Below, in pieces: positions 1-5,324 of a DNA stretch of 9,474 nucleotides. Source of the stretch: JBHPCZ01 sp042573625 (GTDB lineage: Bacteria; Desulfobacterota; Desulfobacteria; Desulfobacterales; UBA11574); the NCBI GenBank assembly GCA_042573625.1, contig JBHPCZ010000125.1, forward strand, positions 1 to 9,474. Reading direction: 5' to 3'. Positions within the stretch are counted from its first letter, which is position 1. Each line of letters opens with the position of its first letter. A model generated the notes under the pieces. That model did no database searches. It saw nothing but the letters and a program-made list of their open reading frames with translations, and was not told the DNA's origin. A program made the position numbers and the translations under genes.

Positions 1-202
1 GCAGGAAGAAACCACGCACCCAAGATGGCCGCAAACTCAGACGCTATAGGCGTCGATGGAAAGTCGAACGGCTCTTTGCCTGGCTTCAAAACTTCAGGCG
101 TTTGGTTGTTCGATATGAATACCATGCAGAAAATTTCCTCGGTATGGTTCTACTTGGGGGTTGCGCCAAAATACTACTTCGGTTTTTTTGAGATGGCTTC
201 TA
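1..202 (+). mobile_element. Right end of an IS5-family insertion sequence
   Basis: The transposase stop codon lies inside a T-rich stretch followed by GAGATGGCTTCTA (190-202). In several IS5 subgroups the terminal inverted repeat overlaps or directly follows the stop, so this stretch is my candidate right terminal repeat. The left end is outside the window, so neither the repeat match nor a target duplication can be checked. The outer boundary is therefore a guess; the transposase itself is clear. Confidence 0.5.
3..191 (+). CDS. IS5-family transposase, C-terminal end (5' part outside window)
   Basis: Reading frame 3 is open from the window edge to a TGA at 189-191 and encodes 62 residues. 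They include an Arg-rich stretch (RRYRRRWKVERLFAWL), then FRRLVVRYEYH, then a hydrophobic tail ending LLRFF. This is the typical C-terminal end of IS5-type DDE transposases; the WKVER region carries the catalytic Glu of that group. The transposase cuts and joins the ends of its own insertion sequence. A second open frame starting at an ATG at position 25 runs through the same bases and has no such similarity, so it is a shadow. Only the last quarter or so of the protein is visible, so intactness cannot be judged. The doubled Gly in the tail (LLGGCAKI) may be a small difference from the family pattern. Confidence 0.88.
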   Translation, partial: RKKPRTQDGRKLRRYRRRWKVERLFAWLQNFRRLVVRYEYHAENFLGMVLLGGCAKILLRFF

Positions 203-961
203 TTCAGAAAAGTTTGGACTGGATTAACAAGGGTTATCGACACTATTGTTCGGCCAGCCTGAGAGACAGATTTAAGCTCTGAGTTTGCTCATTGAAAAAG
301 AGGCTTAAGCCATCTATACAAATGGGTGGGAAGTCTGTTGGAGAGTTCTGCACAACCTATCTAAAAGCTCATGAAACAAGCCTTTTGTCTTCAAGCTGCT
401 TCTATTACGTTTTAAATCAGTATTAAAATTTCAAAAAACAAGCGGCCTATTTATCTGATTTTAAATTATATTTTATTATCTTTATGGGGCATTCTTTCTA
501 AGAAGAACCACCCAGGAAGGATGTTATAGGATGAGAAAATAGAATCGAATTTAGAGTTTGCTGATTCAACTCAATATAGTTGTCCCAAATGTAATCGAAA
601 CTCTATTACCCAAATGAAAAATACCTTTTAGCATTCATTTAGTTGAAATCACATCAAATTACCATTTTTCTATACTGAAATAAAAATTGGTTATCAAGTA
701 GTTTACTTTCTTAAAGAGTAAATTGCTATAATTTTAGCATTCTCTTCGATAAAAATAACTAAATCATAATACCGGTATTCCACTGAGCTTTTAGAAACTC
801 TCACAGGTTAAACGGATCAAGGCGCTATAAAAATGAGCTGCAACGGACTACCTCAATACAACAAATCCTTTATTCATAATGGTTTGCGGAATATAAGTAA
901 TATTTTACGCAGTAATTAATTTTATGCAAATTTGTTATTTACTACTTGACAAATTTTATGT
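203..961. other. AT-rich intergenic stretch with no credible gene
   Basis: About 760 bp with no convincing coding frame on either strand. Small items seen: a 12-bp perfect palindrome AATACCGGTATT (768-779); a short open stretch at 530-631 (+) encoding about 33 residues with one CPKC knuckle, too short to name; and an 8-bp inverted repeat AAATTTGT/ACAAATTT (928-935 and 949-956) just past the stop of the following minus-strand gene. The stretch may be decayed DNA beside the insertion sequence. Confidence 0.6.
928..956 (-). terminator. Possible hairpin downstream of the small secreted-protein gene
   Basis: Perfect 8-bp arms AAATTTGT and ACAAATTT are separated by 13 nt, six bases past the stop of the minus-strand gene ending at 962. 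The arms are AT-rich and no clear U tract follows on the minus strand, so this is at best a weak terminator. Confidence 0.25.
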
Positions 962-1306
962 TCATTCTGGCTGCGGGCAATCGTCATCACAAATAACTAA
1001 GCCAAGACAGGCACTCCAATGACCCAGTGTAGGGTCAACATAGGCCCAGACCTTCGCACCTGAGCTTGCTGCTGTCAAAGCGGTTGCAAGGTTTGCTTTA
1101 ACGTCATCGGAAACAAATATAAACCACATAGGGCCCCATGTAGGAGTTTCTGACTGCGCGTCTGTAATCATCATGTAGTAATTTTTACCACCAGAGCCTG
1201 CTTTATCCACTGTAGCAGTGTGCCATTTTAATTCTGCAATTGCATTTGCTGTGAAAAGAGAAAATACAAATAATACTACTGCAGTTATTAAGAAAATTTT
1301 TTTCAT
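962..1306 (-). CDS. Small secreted protein of unknown function (114 aa)
   Basis: A 114-residue protein with a classic Sec signal peptide: MKK at the N-terminus, a hydrophobic core at about residues 4-18, and a probable cleavage after ANAIA (residue 24). The mature part is about 90 residues, rich in Trp and Tyr, with motifs WHTATVDKAGSGG, YYMMITD, WFIF and ALTAASSGAKVWAYVDP. It ends in a short Cys cluster (three Cys in the last 17 residues) that could form a disulfide outside the cytoplasm. The pattern resembles small exported hypothetical proteins common in Desulfobacterota, but I cannot name a function. The start is well supported: AAAGGAGGAG (1311-1320) sits 4 nt before the ATG. It follows the STN-repeat protein gene on the same strand after 136 bp and has its own strong ribosome binding site, so it may be co-transcribed or independent. 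Confidence 0.85.
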   Translation of the reverse strand: MKKIFLITAVVLFVFSLFTANAIAELKWHTATVDKAGSGGKNYYMMITDAQSETPTWGPMWFIFVSDDVKANLATALTAASSGAKVWAYVDPTLGHWSACLGLVICDDDCPQPE

Positions 1307-1310
1307 TTTT

Positions 1311-1320
1311 CTCCTCCTTT
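1311..1320 (-). promoter_or_regulatory. Strong Shine-Dalgarno of the small secreted-protein gene
   Basis: Minus-strand AAAGGAGGAG, nearly ideal, 4 nt upstream of the ATG at 1306. It fixes the start and suggests efficient translation. Confidence 0.75.
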
Positions 1321-1442
1321 AATTACAATTTTTCCCTGTAGTTTCGTTTTTTTTAAAATTCTAATATTTCTGATTCCTCTTGAAGTCCACCAATTTTTAC
1401 TATTTAGGAGCATCGGTTTTCTTTTGAATTCTACAAAGCAAC

Positions 1443-2444
1443 TCACCAAAAGTCAATCCGTGCTCCCCCGTTCGTCGTCGGTGGGGTTATTACCGTATCT
1501 TTGGAGAGAGCTTTCTGCTTACTCGTCTCTTTAATAGCTTCTAACTCGCCGAGTGTCAATCCGCGCCCCCCGTTCGTCGTTGGTGGGGTTATCACCGTAT
1601 CTTTGGAGAGGTTCTGCTGTCTCTGCCTATTTGCCTCCAGTAAAGCTACTAACTCACCACGGTTCAACCCCGGGCTTCCAGGTGCTGATGGCGTTACGAT
1701 CTCATCTGCAGAGATTCCCCTCTGTCTATCTGCCTCCATCAAAGCTTCCAGCTCAGCACGGGTCAACCCTCGTCCAGATGCTGACGGCGGGGTTACTATG
1801 TCATCCTTAGAGAGCGTCTTTTGTTTATTTGATTCTATTAAAGCTTTCAGCTCGCCACGGGTCAACCCCTTTCCAGATGCCGACAGCGGGGTTATTATGT
1901 CATCTTCTGAGAGCGTCCTGCTTTTATTTGCCTCCAGCAACGCTTCCAGCTCTCCACGGGTCAACCCCTGTCCAGATACTGACGGCGGGGTTACTATCAT
2001 TTCATCCGGATCAATATTGCCCCCATTATTTTGTACCCCCCGGATGCTATAATCTTGGCGGACTTGGGCTAAGAGCTGACCGTCAAAGGTGTATATCTGT
2101 AATGTATGATTCACTTCTTCAGCTACAATAGCGTGATTTTTAATACCGAGTTTTTGAATGATTCTTTTCAAGCCTTCAGTTAGGGCTACGTTATTCAATT
2201 TTATTGTGATCGGTTCATTTATCCATTTTTTATTGAAAATAATTTCATAACCGGTCGCATTCAGTATTTGATCACAGACCTTTTTCAGGGGCATATTTTT
2301 AACATCTAATGAAATAACAGCAGGTTCTAAGGCTTTTTCAGATCCCCAACAGGGGAGCGTGTTAAAACTAGCGGAAATTAATATCCCCAAAAAGAAGATT
2401 AAGAACACCCTAAAGGAAATATGTAATCTATTATTGATTCTCAT
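1443..2444 (-). CDS. Secreted STN-domain protein with C-terminal tandem repeats (333 aa)
   Basis: Residues 12-27 are a hydrophobic export signal, with probable cleavage near residue 34. Residues 43 to about 120 match the secretin/TonB short N-terminal (STN) fold: ISLDVKNMPLKKVCDQI, then GYEIIFNKKW, ITIKLNNVALTEGLKRII and a closing strand LQIYTF. STN domains occur in the periplasmic parts of secretins and TonB receptors and in small free-standing proteins. From residue 147 the protein is made of repeats of 33-35 residues, each of the form D-[DE]-x-[IV]-[VI]-T-P-P-[ST]-x-x-G-x-G-L-T-R-G-E-L-x-A-L-x-E-[AS]-[ND]-[KR]-Q-[KR]. Five are complete (147-180, 181-213, 214-246, 247-281, 282-315) and a sixth is cut to 18 residues ending ARIDFW. 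No secretin or barrel domain follows. The start lacks a clear Shine-Dalgarno, but the signal peptide supports it. Function is unknown; an envelope scaffold or protein-binding role is a guess. Confidence 0.82.
   Translation of the reverse strand: MRINNRLHISFRVFLIFFLGILISASFNTLPCWGSEKALEPAVISLDVKNMPLKKVCDQILNATGYEIIFNKKWINEPITIKLNNVALTEGLKRIIQKLGIKNHAIVAEEVNHTLQIYTFDGQLLAQVRQDYSIRGVQNNGGNIDPDEMIVTPPSVSGQGLTRGELEALLEANKSRTLSEDDIITPLSASGKGLTRGELKALIESNKQKTLSKDDIVTPPSASGRGLTRAELEALMEADRQRGISADEIVTPSAPGSPGLNRGELVALLEANRQRQQNLSKDTVITPPTTNGGRGLTLGELEAIKETSKQKALSKDTVITPPTTNGGARIDFW
1446..2006 (-). repeat. In-gene tandem repeat, 99-105 bp units, about 5.5 copies
   Basis: This DNA encodes the repeats of the STN-domain protein. 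The two 3'-most units (about 1446-1499 and 1500-1601) are nearly identical at DNA level, sharing the ccgttcgtcg and ggtggggtta stretches and the accgtatctttggagag stretch. The units nearer the 5' end agree mainly at protein level. Recent duplication at the C-terminal end is the simplest reading. Confidence 0.85.
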
Positions 2445-2512
2445 ACGGATACTTTAGCCATAATTTTCTTATAATATCAATATTTTTTTATATTGCTTTA
2501 TTTAGACAGGAT

Positions 2513-2611
2513 CCACCCCGGCTAAATGGTCCTACGTTCCCGGTGAAACAAAAAAAACACATGGTTTCACCCCGGTTAAACAAAAGAAAATACTGGTTTC
2601 ACAGGGCAAGC
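2513..2611. repeat. Cluster of four degenerate copies of a CCGGGGTGAAAC-like motif
   Basis: Copies on the minus strand: 2562-2581 (GTTTAACCGGGGTGAAACCA), 2513-2529 (CCATTTAGCCGGGGTGG) and 2594-2611 (GCTTGCCCTGTGAAACCA). One copy is on the plus strand at 2535-2549 (CGTTCCCGGTGAAAC). Two copies face each other as a perfect 8-bp inverted repeat, GGTGAAAC (2542-2549) and GTTTCACC (2564-2571). The cluster lies 70-170 bp upstream of the STN gene start, so it could be a binding region, but it may equally be a dispersed repeat. Confidence 0.55.
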
Positions 2612-2785
2612 TGGATAAAAATTTAATGGGGCAGGCAGGATTCTCTGGATTCCCAAGCTATTTTCTGCCTTTTCTGCCTCCAGCTCCGCATATTAACGGA
2701 TACCCCGTAACACCTACTTCTATTGTCTCGCTCAATTCGGGTGCTGTTATTTTAATAGACACTCAAATTGATGATTTCTTACACC

Positions 2786-2809
2786 ATAAAATCGTCAAAA
2801 CGATTTTAT
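2786..2809. repeat. Perfect 10-bp hairpin, half of which recurs at 3423-3440
   Basis: Arms ATAAAATCGT (2786-2795) and ACGATTTTAT (2800-2809) flank a CAAA loop. The stretch 2792-2809 recurs at 3423-3440 with 17 of 18 bases identical. No U tract follows, so it is not a standard terminator. The two copies bracket the broken RelE-type module. Confidence 0.6.
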
Positions 2810-2897
2810 ATATCGTTCGAATCTGCACCCCGCCCTCTGCGGAGAGTGTAAAAAAAGGATAATTATATAGTGAATGACTTAGGATTTATATATATCT

Positions 2898-3139
2898 TTA
2901 TCTATGTCCTACCAGGTGGATGGTAATTGTCCTATCAGTTGTACTGAAAGTGTAGAGCACTCGCCAGTCTCCACGATAAGCTTGTAAATACCATGAAACT
3001 TTCCTTTTAAGGGTTGCGGTATAATGGCATCAAAATGAGTTGAAAGCCATTCGATTTTATTAAGGATTCGACCGGAAACAGCCTTGTCCAATTTGGAAAT
3101 ATTATCGAGTGCATGAGAGCTGAAATTAACTGAATACAT
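2898..3139 (-). pseudogene. RelE/ParE-family toxin, frameshifted
   Basis: The first part reads MYSVNFSSHALDNISKLDK, then RILNKIEWLSTHFD and PLKGKFHGIYKL, the typical N-terminal two thirds of a RelE-fold mRNA interferase. After the codon for Leu (2978-2980) the frame breaks. Using the frame that starts at the CGT at 2975-2973, the gene continues RGDWRVLYTFSTTDRTITIHLVGHR and stops with TAA at 2900-2898, which is exactly the expected RelE ending. One missing base around 2976-2977 explains this. Without correction the product runs into unrelated residues and stops at 2909, losing the C-terminal catalytic strand. The ATG overlaps the antitoxin stop by one base (TAATG), the usual sign of a coupled pair. 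The toxin would cut or block translating mRNA; as read here it should be inactive. Confidence 0.85.
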
Positions 3140-3339
3140 TAGATATGCCCCAGTTTACCCTTGACATCTTCAAGCGAAAATCTCTCTTTAGAATCCTAAG
3201 AAGCCTGCAACCTGAGTTCTATCTCCTCTTTCAGTTCACGGCCATGATCCGGATCGAAAAGAAGAGTTTTAAGCTTTTCCTCAACAGCCTCGCCGATGAG
3301 GGCCTTAAATTCTTCTGTTGTCATATCCTCGATTCTCAT
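3139..3339 (-). pseudogene. Antitoxin of the RelE-type pair, interrupted by an in-frame stop
   Basis: An ATG at 3339 with AGGAG (3346-3350) six bases upstream begins MRIEDMTTEEFKALIGEAVEE. The frame continues through LKTLLFDPDHGRELKEEIELRLQAS, then meets TAG at 3198-3196 (codon 48). The same frame carries on beyond the stop as DSKERFSLEDVKGKLGHI and ends in a TAA that overlaps the toxin ATG. Acidic, helical antitoxins of about 66 residues that sit just before RelE-type toxins have this layout, with a C-terminal SLEDVK part that normally touches the toxin. A single base change (for example TTG to TAG) explains the break. Both genes of the module are damaged, so this is probably decay. The open frame on the other strand (3145-3420) is a shadow. 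Confidence 0.8.
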
Positions 3340-3370
3340 TTTGTTCTCCTATTTTTTTTTCAAAAAATCA

Positions 3371-3396
3371 GGTTCACGGTTCAGGGTTCACGGTTA
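3371..3396 (+). repeat. Heptamer tract GGTTCAC/GGTTCAG (about 3.5 units)
   Basis: Units read GGTTCAC, GGTTCAG, GGTTCAC, GGTTAC. An inverted counterpart is at 5228-5253 (GAACCGC, GAACCGC, GAACCCT, GAACC). The two tracts bracket both HEPN/nucleotidyltransferase modules. Confidence 0.65.
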
Positions 3397-3652
3397 CTGG
3401 ATTCAAAAACCGGTAATTAAGGTCGTAAAAACGATTTTATGTAGCGCGTATAGGTCGCTTTAAAAAAGGACATCCCTATATTTCATATTGTTTTTGATGA
3501 ATCCCGAAAAGTATCTATTTTCTTGCTCTTGATTCTTGGCAATTAGTTGAGAAAAAACTTGCTTTATATTCGGGCCTTTAACTTCTCGATAAGAATATTT
3601 TTAAGATTCGGTTCCACATAGCAACTTTTGTAAGGGTATCATTGAGGGTGCC

Positions 3653-3680
3653 TTGACAACAGAGTTTGGTCTTATATGAT
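3653..3680 (+). promoter_or_regulatory. Possible sigma70 promoter facing into the HEPN gene from its 3' side
   Basis: TTGACA (3653-3658) and TATGAT (3675-3680) with a 16-bp spacer. It points against the minus-strand HEPN/NTase genes, so it would make an antisense transcript; no plus-strand gene follows it. It may be a chance match in AT-rich DNA. Confidence 0.3.
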
Positions 3681-3685
3681 TTAGA

Positions 3686-4087
3686 TCAGGAAGAAAGAAG
3701 CGGCTTAAGTGCATTCTTTATCACATCACGGACATGCTGTGCAGCCGTCTTTGCCTTAAAGGCCTCTTCCTTGGTATACTGTGTCGGCCAATGCACAGGG
3801 TAGCGTGTATCAAGATAAAATCGGTTCAGAAGCTTGCAGTCATTTAGAAGAGTTTGCAAGTCAGGTTCTTTTCCCAAGCAAGATTTCAAAAGTACAGGCA
3901 GATCATGAATTTTCTTAAACTCCAGATCCCAACTGACTATCGCCGATTTGAGGTACTTTTCAGCAGCTTGATGAAAATGAAAACAGATTTGAGCGTAGAA
4001 AGTGCTTTCTTCTATGACCGATACGGCAAATTCGAAATCTTCATCCGCCTTCTTTAACCATTCGCTGATTACTTTCGGATCAACCAT
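3686..4087 (-). CDS. HEPN domain protein, probable partner of the adjacent nucleotidyltransferase (133 aa)
   Basis: The start is set at the ATG at 4087 (MVDPKVISEWLKKADED) because similarity to HEPN proteins begins there. A longer frame running upstream only overlaps the neighbour. Family features: WLKKADEDFEFA at the N-terminus, FHFHQAAEKYLKSAI (residues 36-50, the hallmark AAEK helix), HDLP at 61-64, and DTRYPVHWP (93-101). This is the PF05168-type HEPN fold, an all-helical domain often found with minimal nucleotidyltransferases in toxin-antitoxin or RNase systems. The RX4-6H catalytic motif of HepT is not seen here; the only R..H spacing is R95-YPV-H99, so RNase activity is uncertain. The ATG overlaps the 3' end of the nucleotidyltransferase gene by 8 bp, pointing to translational coupling. 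The Shine-Dalgarno (GAGAGGG, about 11 nt upstream) is loosely spaced. Confidence 0.82.
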   Translation of the reverse strand: MVDPKVISEWLKKADEDFEFAVSVIEESTFYAQICFHFHQAAEKYLKSAIVSWDLEFKKIHDLPVLLKSCLGKEPDLQTLLNDCKLLNRFYLDTRYPVHWPTQYTKEEAFKAKTAAQHVRDVIKNALKPLLSS

Positions 4088-4400
4088 AAAGAATTCGACC
4101 CTCTCTAAGAATGGTTTTAATAAACGGATCACCCAGTTTGATGCGTTCTTCAAATTCATCCGGACGGTAAACGAGCATATCCGAAGCGATATTTCGGTCG
4201 ACCAGTTCATCCAGTTCGCGCATTCTGGCAAGGCCGTGCACAGGGACATCCTCTTTTATGATCAGAAAATCCAAGTCATTGACTTTATCGTATTCTTCCC
4301 TTGCGGCCGAACCGAACAGTATGATTTTCAATGGATTATACTTACGGATGATCTGGTCCGTAATATTTTCAATTTCTTCTGTAATTTCATTCTGTTCCAT
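4080..4400 (-). CDS. Minimal nucleotidyltransferase (MNT) domain protein, pairs with HEPN gene (106 aa)
   Basis: This is a single-domain pol-beta superfamily nucleotidyltransferase. LKIILFGSAAREEYDKVNDL holds the GS-X10-D-X-D signature: G30 and S31, then D42 and D44, with the third metal-binding Asp at D74 (ASDMLVYRP). In MNT/HEPN pairs such enzymes transfer AMP or another nucleotide to a partner or to tRNA; which applies here is unknown. The protein has the usual length for the family (about 100-110 aa). The start ATG at 4400 has a weak AGG four bases upstream. Its stop overlaps the HEPN start by 8 bp, so the two genes form one unit with the nucleotidyltransferase first. The extra N-terminal helix (residues 1-20) is normal for the group. 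Confidence 0.87.
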   Translation of the reverse strand: MEQNEITEEIENITDQIIRKYNPLKIILFGSAAREEYDKVNDLDFLIIKEDVPVHGLARMRELDELVDRNIASDMLVYRPDEFEERIKLGDPFIKTILREGRILYG

Positions 4401-4515
4401 AAAACCTAAATAACATTTATTTTTTAAAAATGCAAATGTGGGATATCCGGGATGCGATAAAAAATTTTATTTTACTACTCTTGAAAGTTTTAAAGTGCGC
4501 ATAAGATTAAAACAT

Positions 4516-4839
4516 TTACAGCAAACGTTTTCTTAGAATAGGCAAGTCTTCCTTTACAGTTTTCCAGACAATTTCAAGGTCAATGCCAAAGTATTCATGG
4601 GCTACAATATTACGTATCCCCTTCATCATGCGCCAAGGAACATCTTCGTATTGCTCTTGTATTTCTTCGGGCAAGTGGGATGAGGCTTCACCAATTACCT
4701 CAATATTGCGAATAACAGCATCAATAGTTTTTTCATCTTGTTGCCATTCATCAAAATCGACGCCGCGGGTGTAGCGCTCAATCTTGTCAATCGCTTCAAT
4801 AATGTCATCAATTCGGAACTTCCAGCTTCTAGACGGCAT
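4516..4839 (-). CDS. hepT: HepT-like HEPN ribonuclease toxin (107 aa)
   Basis: The start ATG at 4839 (MPSRSWKFRIDDIIEAID) has AAGAGG six bases upstream; an upstream in-frame ATG at 4905 only adds residues that overlap the partner gene. The sequence matches the HepT (DUF86) family: RIDDIIEAIDKIERYTRG, then DAVIRNIEVIGEAS (residues 40-53), then VPWRMMKGIRNIVAHEYFGI. The catalytic RX4HXY motif is complete: R76, H81, Y83. In characterised HepT/MntA pairs HepT is a tRNA-cutting RNase and the Tyr of this motif is AMPylated by MntA to block it. The gene overlaps the 3' end of mntA by 11 bp on the same strand, the standard order. No damage is visible, so this module looks functional. Confidence 0.92.
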   Translation of the reverse strand: MPSRSWKFRIDDIIEAIDKIERYTRGVDFDEWQQDEKTIDAVIRNIEVIGEASSHLPEEIQEQYEDVPWRMMKGIRNIVAHEYFGIDLEIVWKTVKEDLPILRKRLL

Positions 4840-5122
4840 GCACAGCCTCTTGAATAATCTGTTCGCGAAACTGTTTCTTAAGAGCGTTCTTGGTAACGAG
4901 ATCAACGGAACATTGTAAGAGGTTTTCCAGGTATTCTTTCAACTCAAGGAAACCAAATATCCCAGGGGTTTTCGCAAAGGTAACTAAAATATCAACATCG
5001 CTTTCTGCAGCAGCTTCATCACAGGCTACGGAGCCAAAAAGTGATAACGATGCAACGTCAAATCGTGTATTGATTTCGCTCCGATGTTCGGCAAGAATCT
5101 TTAATATGTTTTGGCGTCTCAT
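4829..5122 (-). CDS. mntA: MntA-type nucleotidyltransferase antitoxin (97 aa)
   Basis: I place the start at the ATG at 5122 (MRRQNILKILAEHR) because AGAGGGG lies about 8 nt upstream; an ATG at 5146 lacks a ribosome binding site. The core reads LSLFGSVACDEAAAESDVDI, giving G30-S31-X10-D42-X-D44, with the third Asp at D74 (CSVDLVTK). This is the GSX10DXD signature of MntA antitoxins, which AMPylate the Tyr of HepT. One odd point: the usual Arg-Gly after GS-x-A (GSxARG) is Cys-Asp here, which could alter ATP binding. The gene overlaps hepT by 11 bp. It is a different MNT subtype from the one at 4080-4400, so the two modules probably do not come from a recent duplication. Confidence 0.9.
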   Translation of the reverse strand: MRRQNILKILAEHRSEINTRFDVASLSLFGSVACDEAAAESDVDILVTFAKTPGIFGFLELKEYLENLLQCSVDLVTKNALKKQFREQIIQEAVHAV

Positions 5123-5227
5123 ATATGCATCCCCTCTAACAACCATGTCTATTGCACATAAATTATTACGAATTCAGGGTTTTGTCAACTCCGTGGAACC
5201 TGTGTTAGTATTTGTTTTATTTTCCTT

Positions 5228-5253
5228 GAACCGCGAACCGCGAACCCTGAACC
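5228..5253 (-). repeat. Heptamer tract, inverted copy of the 3371-3396 tract
   Basis: On the plus strand it reads GAACCGC, GAACCGC, GAACCCT, GAACC; on the minus strand it is GGTTCAG, GGTTCGC, GGTTCGC, GGTTC. It lies between mntA and the Wzz-like gene. Confidence 0.65.
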
Positions 5254-5324
5254 TAAGCAGTTACTAACATTCAACAGATAACGGATAACACCTGAAAAGC
5301 TTTCCGCACCTATCCAGCCCAGCT

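Larger units (their letters stand above)
2445..2897. other. Intergenic stretch with motif cluster and hairpin
   Basis: No gene is supported here. An open frame of 78 codons on the plus strand at 2626-2862 lacks a ribosome binding site and family features. The stretch holds a T/A-rich upstream region of the STN gene (2445-2505), four degenerate copies of a GGTGAAAC-type motif (2513-2611) and a perfect hairpin (2786-2809), each described separately. Confidence 0.55.
3340..3685. other. Intergenic stretch with heptamer repeats and a possible promoter
   Basis: No gene is supported on either strand. It holds the ribosome binding site of the dead antitoxin, a GGTTCAC heptamer tract (3371-3396), the second copy of an 18-bp repeat (3423-3440) and a plus-strand sigma70-like promoter (3653-3680). 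The minus strand between about 3570 and 3650 gives three short open stretches, none of recognisable family. Confidence 0.5.

Noticed and set aside
25..282. 85-codon plus-strand open frame
   Set aside because: Its 5' part overlaps the IS5 transposase end in another frame, and it has no family features or ribosome binding site.
203..961. CRISPR array or tRNA in the AT-rich gap
   Set aside because: No regularly spaced repeats and no cloverleaf-like pairing were found.
1501..2131. Three overlapping plus-strand open frames across the STN-repeat gene
   Set aside because: They are antisense shadows produced by the tandem repeat, without start signals.
2626..2862. 78-codon plus-strand open frame
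   Set aside because: No Shine-Dalgarno, no recognisable domain, and it runs through a perfect hairpin; probably chance.
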